Shown here piece by piece: positions 43,071 through 53,275 of a stretch of DNA of 64,000 nucleotides; within the stretch, counting starts at the first letter, position 1, and each line of letters opens with the position of its first letter. A program made the position numbers and the translations under genes. This DNA is from Sphagnum magellanicum (Eukaryota; Streptophyta; Sphagnopsida; Sphagnales; Sphagnaceae). The stretch lies in assembly GCA_021904315.1 (NCBI GenBank), contig CM038910.1:3348001-3412000 (forward strand), written 5' to 3'. The notes under the pieces were generated by a model. It had not been told where the DNA came from and did no database searches. It saw only the letters and a list, made by a program, of their open reading frames with translations.

Positions 43071-44320
43071 TTATGTTGCTTAAGGTTTTTCTTCAAATTG
43101 GAAGGTAGTTGCTAGTTCCTAATATGGTGACATGTCAATTCCCAAGCAAATGACTGTCTATCCCCATCACTTTTAGGGTAGTGCAAATAAATGACTATAT
43201 AACTGTTAAGAAATTATAATTCTAGCATCTTTAATGATCTATAAAAATGTGTCATAGTGGCATGGAGGATACCTTTAATAATAAGATATGTAAAGCACAC
43301 ACCGAAGGTGACTATGAAGGAACATCATCCATGTGGTGAATCAAATATGGACTTATCTAATAATAGTATAACTATTAGTGATTCAAACAATGGACTCATA
43401 ACTTAATTTGGCTATCTCCTCTATAACTAGCTCTACCATGTGGGTGTTTAGACATTGTCATTGGATGTTTATGGTAAATTTTAATTAAATTTCAGCCTTG
43501 TTTTCTTGAGATAAGTAGAAGTTGTACATTTCAAAATGAAGTTTGGTGGAAAATTATCAAAAATAAAACACTATTTACTAAGCAATGTTTTTTGGAAAGA
43601 AAATTTGCTATTTTTCACCTTGAATATGGGGTTAGCAAATCACAAACGGATTTTTACTTTTTTAATTAGCATAAATCACAAAACTTTGATAAAAAAAGTT
43701 TGAATGTCACCATAATGAAAACAATGGGACGACACATGTTTGCTACTTACCATCAAGGCAAAATCATGAATATACATGAGTCTTGAGTCTTGAAAAGTAG
43801 TCAATTGAAGTTTTTGTAATTGATTACAATTTGCATTGTCTTTGGTTTTTTTTGGTAGCTTGTAAATGTTAGGTTGTGCTTGTCATTCAAACCTTGGTGC
43901 TGAATATATATATATACATATATTTCACTTTAATCAAAAATTGGTTCTTGTTCAAATTAGAACTTGGTGCTTAGTGGTTCACTCATTGTAATTTTTAATT
44001 TATGCCATATTATAGGTGTTAATAATTTCATGTTAGTTTAAATATGAAAGATAACATATGCTTCTTCTAGCCATCATCTTGCCCAAAAATGATTCTAAGT
44101 AATCTTTTATACACTTCCAATGAATACCACAATAGTCACCGCTTGGTGGTTTACAAGGTGCATTGTTGTGTTACATATTAAATGTTGATGGACCAAACAA
44201 CCTAGATGATTCCAATTTTGTAAGGTTTTATGCATCCAACATTTAATAAGCTTTGATATATTGTTATGAATTTCAAAGGGGAAATTTGGTGTAAGCTTGA
44301 TTAAGAACAATGCACATGTG
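43071..44320. other. Non-coding stretch
   Basis: AT-rich, with an (AT) run at about 43905-43922. No gene recognised. Confidence 0.45.
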
Positions 44321-44354
44321 ATAAACGAAAAAATAAATAACTTTGCAAAGGAGG

Positions 44355-44620
44355 ATGATGAACCAAAAGTAGAAGTAGGATAAAAATTTCAAGTAGAAGT
44401 TGAAGGAGAAGTAAAGTTAAGACCATATGTTGAAGCAAAAGGTGAAGCAAAACTAGAATCATAATTCGAAACAAAAGTAAAATTAGTTGCAAAACTTAAA
44501 GCAAAAACCAAAACCCAAGCAAGAGGATATTTGATTGATTCAAGCAAAGGCCGAGGTGGAAGCAAAGGTAGTAACACCAAGAAGGAAAGTAGAAGTGGCA
44601 CCAAAAGTTGACCTTGATGT
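44355..44620. repeat. Degenerate GAAGTNAAA-type short repeats
   Basis: The plus strand is built from short words such as 'gaagtagaagt', 'gaagcaaaag', 'gaagcaaaac' and 'aaagtaaaa', giving Lys/Glu/Val-rich translation (for example VEAKGEAKLE). The minus strand then gives low-complexity Leu/Ser/Ala frames. This may be the remnant of a low-complexity coding region; no function can be named. Confidence 0.55.
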
Positions 44621-44989
44621 TAATGCTAGTTAGTAATAGTTTAATGGTTTAGTTAAAACTTCATTAGTTTAAATGGGTCACATTTTTCCCAATGGTTTAT
44701 GCCCATGGCCATGGTTTACAAGTTTGTGCACATGGGGCCAATATCTATGGCCCAATGTTTTAAACATTAAAACAAATTGCAAGTTCTATGCACACCTAAT
44801 TTTGTTCTATAATAAAAGCAATTTCAAGTTATTGTGTGTTTCACTAAAGTTATGGTTGGGACATAATTTTAGAAAGACTTTTAATATTGATCTGAACCAC
44901 AAGTTTCAAGATGTCTAAGTTTTGGAAATGCAATGGGTAGAACCTATTTTCAATGAAACTAACCTAGTTACGTCAAATGTCATGTTTAT

Positions 44990-45850
44990 TTTAAAATGGA
45001 GAAGGAAAAGTTTTCATCGAAAGACATGAAGGTAAAATAAAAAGTTGATGATGGTAGGTGGTTTTTGGATACAAAATGTGGGCATGCAAAAATTGAAATT
45101 ACTTTTGCTCAACCATTGATAACAACTATTTTCCAACAACTTAACCTTAGTGATGTAATGGAAGACAAGCAAAAATTTATTCAATTTGCCATTGTTTTCA
45201 ACCTCTTGACTAAAGGTAAACCAATGACAAGTCATGAAGATTTCAAACCTTTGTTTAAGTTTTTAAAGTTTAATTTGTCCCCAAATAACATTAGTTTGAT
45301 AAGGGTGGTTGGAAAATGACAGAATGCATAAACCATGACATGAAAAAAAATGACCAAATTAGTTATTCTCCAAAAACGTTAAGTTTGTATCTTTTATTTG
45401 TGATGAAGTCACATCCATGGATAATGCAAGTTGGGCAAATGTGTGTGGTTACATTGTGCAAGATTAATGTTAAATACCTTTGTTATCAAATGTCCAACAA
45501 ATGTTTTGTAAATTTAAAAATGACCATTTAACTTTGTCGATCATGAATTCTTTGATTACACAAAGGGTTTTGAAGAAAGAGGAACTTGTTTCAAGGTTGG
45601 TTTGTTTTGGTGTTGATGTGGTTAACATTTTCCAAAACCTTAAATCTAGATTTACAATTAGATCCAACATCGATATGCTTTTTTTTTCATTGTTGTGCAT
45701 TGTATGGTTCATCAAATAAATTTGGTGCTACAAACTTTTTCAACTTTACCTTGGGAGTTTTTTAATGTATATATGCTTATTTTGGTCATAGCTTCAAGAG
45801 ACACTTGGAATTTGCCAAATTAACACAAAATTAGGGAAACAAAAGACAAT
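44990..45850 (+). pseudogene. hAT-like transposase remnant of the ZNF862/DUF4371 type
   Basis: A second, distinct hAT-related family. Blocks: WFLDTKCGHAKIEI; MEDKQKFIQFAIVFNLLTKG and KPMTSHEDFKPLFKFLK (45165-45270, the N-terminal block of this family); FICDEVTSMDNASWANVCGY (45395-45450, frame-shifted, with the catalytic DE region); LKKEELVSRLVCFGVDVVNI then FQNLKSRFTIRS (45570-45670); and FKRHLEFAKLTQN (45790-45830). Several frameshifts and stops; the C-terminal dimerisation part is absent. The blocks match the order seen in the many plant and animal proteins annotated as zinc-finger 862-like, which derive from transposons. Confidence 0.7.
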
Positions 45851-45859
45851 AATCATTTG

Positions 45860-46255
45860 ATGTTCATTGTTCATGAGAGCATAAGTTTTTGTTGTATTAT
45901 TAATCCAAATACAGGAATAGATCATTTAGCACTTGAATTTTCCAAGCAACATTTGTATATTAAATGGGGACATTTGGTTTGTTACAAGATTTATATATGC
46001 AGAGGTTGTGGCTATGTGAAAAGACAATGTAAAAAAATTACCGATGAACTTATTTTGAAATTACAAAGCCAATTCCTCACCCAAAATTCATGTTTACCTT
46101 TGGTATTGTGTACCCACAATATTAATTACAATAAAATCCTAAAATAATGTTTTGTTGTTCACTTGAAATTTTTTTAAAATGTCCTCTACCAACTTAAAAA
46201 ACTAGGTTGTGATGGATTGTGGGTTCCATGACTGTTTTTAGCTATTATGTTTTAC
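45860..46255. other. Non-coding stretch
   Basis: Follows the transposase remnant. The plus frame at 45857-46147 has a CxxC-like piece (CYKIYICRGCGYVKRQC) but no recognisable family. It could still belong to the decayed transposon. Confidence 0.35.
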
Positions 46256-46261
46256 CTATAA

Positions 46262-48039
46262 CACTAGTTGAAATCAATAAAAATATGACCACTCCATTTG
46301 TGACTACATGCGACTTGTAGTTCTTTGCAACTAGGTTTGGGAGTATTTGCAACTATAAGATCAAATTTCAACTATTTTGATCATTTTTATAACTATGTTT
46401 CAATTATTGAAAACTTCATCATATTGGTTGAATGCTTTTTTAGTTTATTTTCATCCACAAATAGGCTTATATGTCTTACAAGTTGCATTAATAACCAAGT
46501 TAATCGCATTCTAAAGCTATTATATGATGATTTAGGGGCATATCTTATTGTATGTATTAAAGTTATATTTATGATATATTGTTTATAACATAAATATATA
46601 GTTGTACATATATTAATTATGCATACGTATGTATATTGTTCATATATTGAATTTGAATTTTTTTATTTCAATTCTGAATTTTTAAAATTTAAACCTGAAA
46701 CTTGATATTTAAAATTGAAAAAACTTATTTGAATTATTTTAAACCAAAAAAAATTTATTTGATTTGAAAATTGAAAATTGAGTTTTGAATTATTATTTTT
46801 GAATCTAAATTTTAATATTTCAAGACAAAAAATTATTAATAGAGTTTTAAAATGGACATTTCAATTTTGAGTATTTTTATTTGATTCTAAAAATTGATAA
46901 TAAGAAATATAACAAGTGAGATAGTAAGAAAAATAATAATGACAAAATAGATAGTCCAAGCTAGCCACTAGTTACCATAATAATTTAATAAATAGTTTAT
47001 TATTCATATTATCATTATTAAAGTTTAATATTTACTATAATAAACTATATAAATTCAATTAATCCACATTATATTGTAATATAATGATGTGAATTATTAT
47101 TTACATCTATTGTATTATTATAATTTATTAATTTTGTTACTTATAATAATTGATATAGTTAGTGGATAAATTGGTTTAGTATAGAATGGGTATTAAGAAG
47201 TAGTTGCATATAATTTGTGACTAAGTTGGTGACACTTGCAAGTACAATGTTTAACCCATACTCTTTGCCTTTCATTCTTTTCATGTGTAGTATATAAATA
47301 AGTGCACTAGCACTCTTCAAAGTGCAAGTGTCATTCAAGGGATGAATCCATTACAAAAGTTAAACCTTAAGGGTTAAAACCCAAAATAAAATTAGAATTT
47401 TCTTAAACCTACTTCATTAACTTAAGCCTATCTACTTACTTCCTTAGGCCTAGACCTTCATTACCTATCCATATGTTGATATCCTATTGACCTTAAATAA
47501 AAAAAAATCAAAATTAATCAGTTAATAAAAAATATTAAATATGAAATATGGTTTAACATGCCATGTGTCATAAAATAATTAACCTTCAAAAGACAAATGG
47601 ACACAATTTATATGCCACATGGCACCAAATAATTGACCTTAAAAATAAATGGACACAATAAGTATGCCACATGGCAAAATAATATTTTGCCATGTGTCAT
47701 ACACTAATACCATACAAAATGGTTGATATGGGTTTTTTCAAGATTAAATAAAAATAATTTTGAAATATTAAAACATGTTGCCACATGGCACACATCATTT
47801 GTTGTTAAGTTTACCAAATTAATTACATGGTAAGTCACAAATGACAATGCATATACAATAAGTCAAAAGATGAAACCATATTCCTTTGACTTTTTCTGTA
47901 CATCCACCATCCATGTCGTTTGCAACTATTGTTTTATGTAACTTGTTCAACATGACTAAAAGGATTTTAGTTGTAAATGTCGTATACGATTGCAAATTAG
48001 TCGCAAAAACCAATTGAAAAGAATCCTTTTCTACTAATG
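46262..48039. mobile_element. Second CACTA-like non-autonomous element
   Basis: Starts CACTAGTTGAAATC and ends (reverse complement) CATTAGTAGAAAAGG, an imperfect inverted pair. Both sides are flanked by TAA (46259-46261 and 48040-48042), a 3-bp target duplication as for CACTA elements. Subterminal 'tgcaactagg', 'ttgcaactat' and 'gattgcaaattagtcgcaaa' words parallel those of the 27.1-29.5 kb element, and both interiors contain 'ccacatggca'/'catgtgtcat' repeats (47560-47710). No transposase. Confidence 0.65.
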
Positions 48040-48042
48040 TAA

Positions 48043-48755
48043 AGATCTTTGTTTGTCATTATTATGAAAGGGAATTCAAAATTGAAGATGTAAAAACCTT
48101 TTGATGTGAATTTGTTTACCAAGCTATGGAAAACCCTTTCCTCATCATGAATTTTTGTTAAAAAACCCATGAGTACATCAAGTTGGTTGAACTTGTTTTG
48201 CAAGTTATTGGTTTAATAAAGGATGAATGGTGTTTTTTAACACCCACCTTCATGAAAACTAAATTACAAAATTGACTAATTATGCATGTGGAACTAATCA
48301 TTCAAATGTTCAACTAGAAGTGTTCACCTCTCAAGTCTTTCTTTTTGGAATAACAATTCAAAGTTGGAAAGTTAATAAAAATCAATATGAAGTTTGAAGG
48401 TTGAATGTGGAACCTAGTCCATGGAAATGGTGCCCAAGTTTCATGTTTTTCTCATCATGTATCCTAATTCTTAATTCCTTAGACTTGGGCCCTAAACCTT
48501 TTTTTCTTGTGGGTAATTTGGTTGGAGGTTTGAACTTGGATGCATTTTCTTTGTGCAAGAAGAAGGAGAAGGCCTGGAGACCCTAGGAGACCTCAACACA
48601 CCTCAAAAGGAGAGCAACAAGTTCTAGGTAAGAACTTCAAATTCCAACCCTATTTTGTTTTGAAGTTTTCATCCATACAAAAATCCAAACTCAAGCTTGG
48701 ATTCTAGGTTAATGGCAAAATACTCCAAATATATATATATATATATGGAGTTAAG
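48043..48755. other. Non-coding stretch
   Basis: No recognised gene; (AT) run at 48726-48747. The 61-residue plus frame at 48401-48586 shows no domain. Confidence 0.45.
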
Positions 48756-49930
48756 TTGGGGCCTAGTTTCAAACATGGAGTCCGGCCCAAACTCGGCTCC
48801 ATTTTTGAAAAAAAAAGGCCAAAATGTAGCTTCATTTCAATTTTGGAACCAAGTTAGAGGTTGGTTCAATTTTCAAAAAAAAAAAATGAGCTGTCCTTTA
48901 ACTTGGTTCCAATTTTGAAGCTGAGCTAGAGGTTGGTTCAATTTTTGGAAAACAAATGAATTGACCTTTAGCTTGGTTCTGATTTCGAAGTTGAGTTAAA
49001 GTTTAGTTCAATTTTTGAAAAAAATGAGCCGACCTCTAGCTTGGCTCATTTTTTTTGCTATAGCTAAATTTTTCTCGGCATTGAAAAAAGCTTGGCTTCA
49101 ACAAAAAAAGGAGTTCGACTTGTTTTTTAACTACATTTGAACTTTCTCAGCACCGAAAGAACTTGATTATAACAAAAATAAAGCTAATTAAACTCTAGTT
49201 TGGCTCTTCCTTTTTTCTCTCCATTCAAGTTTTTTTTAGCGTTGAAAGAAGTTCGAATGGAACAAAAAGAAAAAAAACCAACCTTGGGCATGGCTCCAAA
49301 TTTTTGTTCCATCCAAACTTCAAACTTCTCTTAGTACCAAAAAAAAGTTTGGATGGAGCGAAAACAAACCTGAGCTTGGGCCCAACTCCAAATTCAAAGC
49401 TAGGCCTTAGTTTGGCTTTTTTTTTGGTTCCATTTGAACTTCTCTAGGTGTTGTGGCATGGAGAGAAGCTCGGATGGAACAAAAAAATGTTGAATTTGGG
49501 TTTGGTTCCAAATTCAGAGTCAAGCCCAAGTTCGATTTTTTTTCTTTTTGCTCCATCTGAACATCTTTTTGTGTCGAAAGAAACTTGGATGGAGGGGGGA
49601 AAAAAAGTCGAGCTAGGGTTCGATTCCAAATTTGGAACCAAGCCCAAGCTCAGCTTTTTGTTTTTTGCTCCATCTAATATTTTCTCGGCACCAAAAGAAG
49701 CTAGGATGGAACACAAAATATGTTGAGCTTGGGCATGGTTCTAAATTTGGAGCCAGGCCCAAGCTTGACATTTTGTCTTTTTGCTCCATTTGAGATTTTC
49801 TCGATGTGGAGAAAAACTTGGATGGAGCAAAAAAAAAGCCGAACTCTTTTTTTTGCTCTTGTAGAGCTTTTTTCGGTGGTGAGAGAAGTTTAGAAGGAGC
49901 TCAAGGAATCAAGCTAAAGCCCAGAGAAAA
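48756..49930. repeat. ~75- and ~110-bp satellite with self-complementary monomers
   Basis: 48790-49010 has three ~75-bp units ('aacttggttccaattttgaa', 'gagttagaggttggttcaat'). From 49010 the unit grows to about 105-115 bp: 'tttgctccatctgaac', 'ttctcggcaccaaaagaagc', 'ttggatggaacaaaaaa', 'gagcttgggcttggttcc' and 'aaatttggagccaagcccaa'. Within a monomer 'gctccatctgaact' can pair with 'agcttggatggagc', and 'ttggttccaaattc' with its partner, so single strands fold into hairpins. Confidence 0.8.
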
Positions 49931-50270
49931 CCTTGGATGCTTACCTCCTCTTTTTTCCTCAGCTTGACCTTTTGAACTTAGGTTTTTTTTAGAAAAGAAT
50001 GATGAACTTTCTTGTGTCTACTTTTGGAGGACATATCTTACAAAGATATTTCCATCACAAGGATTATGGAGATGCTTCAAGTATTGGGTGCATTGGGGTA
50101 GACTTTTGTTTGCGATTCTGGATGGCTTTCATAGTTTTCTTTGTGCATTGTAACATTCTAAATTTTTTGTAGACTTCCCAAATGGTGCCATCTACATATT
50201 CCTTATCCTTTGTTAAGATTATTTTAGTTGTTGAGAATTAGACCAAGTTTAATAGTTTTGAAATCCTTGA
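49931..50270. other. Short non-coding spacer
   Basis: Between the satellite and the ParB-like/methyltransferase pseudogene. No promoter is recognisable; the 5' end of that gene could extend into it. Confidence 0.35.
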
Positions 50271-50271
50271 T

Positions 50272-53200
50272 AAACACAAAATGGGGCCGAGGAAAAAAGC
50301 CCGGATGGTTTTTCCCCTATACCGGATGATATCCATGCCGGTTGTTCATCCTATTTTCAAAATCAACATCCTCAAGATGGAGCAAGCATTCCAGACTGGC
50401 TATCAGGAGGGGGACAAAATGTTTTATGTTTCACTTTTCTTTTCGAAGGGGCAAGAGGAATTCCAAGAGGAGTGCATGTCTTTTTGGAATTGACATTGAA
50501 TGTCTGAAAAGGATATTTGAATCTTTCTTACTTGCCAATCTTGACCTCAAGTCGTTTTCCAAGTGCATGTTTTTTTGTTTGGGATGGAAATCACAAGTTG
50601 TAGACTTGGCTACCTTACATCAACTGTTTACAAGATGATGAACCCTCTTGGCACATCTTTGTTGATTCCATTATTTTTGACACCTCTCATGGGCTTGTTG
50701 AATTCTTCATTGCCATAATGGAATTCAATAAGTATGTTCTTGACCCTTCTTTTGTTTCCTACATTAAATTTAATTTAAAAGATTTTATTCTCATTCCTTT
50801 CTATATCTCTACAAGTCGATGGAGTTGGAGCACATAAAACCTAGCCTTGTTCATGAATTCTTCAGAATTCAATCAATTGGGATTATCCCCTTGGAGTAGT
50901 TCAAGGAACTGTTATTAACAGAGGTTTACAAAAGATTATCCCCTTGGAGTAGTTCAAGGAACTATTATTAATAGAAGTTTACAAAAGATGTTAATTTAAG
51001 TCTCACAAGACATGGCATTCCCTAACCTTAAAGGCTTTTTTTTTAATATATGTATAAGGTATGACATATTTCAAACTCCCAATTCAACAAATGGTTACAC
51101 AAGGCAACCTTCTGGCATCAAGTATTCCATTTTTAGATGACCATTTTTTTTTCAGTTTTTCTCAAGGACATTCCTTATTTTGCTCTTATTCTTCTAGCTA
51201 GAGATTGAAGCGCTCAAGCTTTTCAATGCAATAGTCTCCAATTTTTCTTTGGTTGTGAAAGAAGTCCCATATATGATCTCTCTTTCTTCATATATATAGA
51301 GGTGGAGGTTGGTGGTATGGGAGAGTTGTTTTTTCCAAAAGTTCAAGCCTAAGGATGGCATTCAAAAAAGAAAATCTTGGGAGTAACAATTCAGAAACAA
51401 GGAGGTTGTCAAGTAGGTTTTATACAAGTATTCCATTATATAACTTCATTCCATTTTCAAGCTATGGCAAATTGATTTCTGAGTGTTTGTTGGTAGGCAT
51501 ATTTTTTTCTACATCACCGTAGAATTTCCCCTTGTTTCGACACCAAGAGTAAGATAATTTGTATCATGTTATTTATCAAATTTCTTTATGAAGGCGTTGT
51601 TCATTATCCTGCAGGTATTTCTATCATGTCTTGTTATTCCATGGTGCCATTGATTAGCTCCCCAATCTCTTAAACATCTGGCATCACCCCAAGGCCAATA
51701 ACATTATGCTTTGAAAGGACCTACTCAAGGATCGGCCTACTCCCCATCTTCTCTAGTGTGGTTGGTACTTCAACTATTCGAAAGATATCACCCTCACCTT
51801 GGAGATTCCCTTGCGAGAGAGTATTGAGCCCTCTTTCATGGAGATTCTTGCAAGCTCAACAAGAACACATGTTGAAGGTGGGAGGTGGAAAATCACTTGC
51901 AAGGGAAAGGGAAAGTTGAAGGAAAAAATGATCGAGCCTCCCTCCTCCAACGCCTTTGTTGAGGTTTCTTTGAACCAAATTTTGCAAACAACAGACGATG
52001 TGAGGAGAGAAAGAAAGGCTACTACCCCACCTATTCTTCCCACCCTTCCTTTTAGTGGAATTTGAAGCACTAAATGAGGATCATTCCAATTTTCTCCATC
52101 CTGCCCAAGTCCGATTATTGTTACCTCCAACAAGCCTCTTGGCTTTCACCACATGGTCCTCCCATTCTCTTGCCATTCCATTGTGGCAACAAAGATCTCA
52201 TCCCAAACCTGGCCCCTAAAGTACGACACAATCTCCATGTTCATTCACAAGGTATGCTTACATTACATTTTTTTTCCCTTTACAACATAGTTTTAGTAAC
52301 TTGTCTTGGATGCACTAACTTTCTTCTTCTTTTGTGCAGATGAATCCTAATGGCAAGGTTCAACTTGTCTTTGCAAATGTTCTTGGAAACCTCCATGTTC
52401 CTCTCATATCCAAGAACCCAAATGATATTCTTGCATGGAACAAGGAGGTTAATGAGTACATTGTTGGAGTCTTTGATTTGCAAATATGTTTTTGGCCTCT
52501 AATGGGGTTGTCTTGTTATTTCACCCATATGACCTCAAAGTTTTGAAAAAGGTCAAGTATTATCTGGAAAGCTATGACTTCTAGATATAGATGAAGTGGA
52601 TTGTGGTGAACTCATTGCCACTTATGAACAATGAGGACCCATTTTTCAAGGTTCCATCTCAATCTACTAAGCTCTATTTGTATTTTTCTTTTTCTCAACT
52701 TTATCTAAAATTTGGCTCTAAAACTCTCCTTAGCCATGCAACTCTTCTTGCTAAGGTCCCTTATGCAAATTCCTTGGGCATTGGGAAATTCGTCTTCTCC
52801 TCACCATTTAATGAGTTTGTGAACAACTCTATTGATGTTTGGAATGAAGACGTGTTGTATAATTGGATGGATAGGGCCTCTATGTCTATATCCAAGCCGG
52901 TAAACCCTTTAAGGCTGCAAAGGAAATGCATCTTGCTACTATTCTTGATCAATGTTTATTCCAAGATAGGACCCTTTGTTGCAAATTTATTTGCATCCAC
53001 ATGTATGTGTTCTTCCTCAAAAAATTCATTCACAGTCTTTGCATCAAAAAAATTGTCAAACCATCTTTCACCTTGCAGGTAACACCATTAGGGCCTACCA
53101 CAGCCTTGGGTGCCACATCCTAGCTTTTGAGTCGAATATGGAGGTTTTTAAGAAGGTGCTAAAGCCTCTCATTGAAATGGCCATGCCCAAGCCTGATGCT

Positions 53201-53275
53201 GAGCATGTTCACAACTTCAATATTGACTTTCCTTTCAAAAAACACTTCAAGAGGTTGTCTGATTGTGAGTAAGTT
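50272..53275 (+). pseudogene. Intron-containing ParB-like / DNA methyltransferase-like pseudogene
   Basis: Plus-strand gene relic. The N-part reads FKINILKMEQAFQTGYQEGD, KMFYVSLFFSKGQEEF, LDLKSFSKCMFF and VWDGNHKL (50580-50600), then DEPSWHIFVDSIIFDTSHGL and VEFFIAIMEFNKY. DGNHxLxAW resembles the DG-x-HR motif of ParB/Srx-type domains. The C-part reads KVQLVFANVLGNLHVPLISK, ASNGVVLLFHPYDLKVLK, WIVVNSLPLMN and NLFAST (52984-53001), then across a 76-bp intron (53003-53078, GTATGT...TTGCAG) NTIRAYHSLGCHILAFES. FAxxGxTxRA...AFExD fits motif I of a permuted (beta-class) amino-methyltransferase. A second intron (52252-52339, GTATGC...GTGCAG) is also intact. The DPPY-type catalytic motif is missing; frames jump just after GVFDL. 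Many stops. Function is inferred from motifs only. Decayed sequence up to about 53,830 (VWINGFMNLLNGPKVGWRAL) may be a further exon. Confidence 0.5.
50881..50986 (+). repeat. 53-bp tandem duplication in the pseudogene
   Basis: Two copies of 'gattatccccttggagtagt' with 'tcaaggaact(g/a)ttattaa', differing at a few bases, inside the ParB-like/methyltransferase relic just after the LVHEFFRIQSIG block. It adds a frame disturbance. Confidence 0.9.

Noticed and set aside
43905-48747. AT-runs as promoters
   Set aside because: Simple microsatellites without downstream genes.
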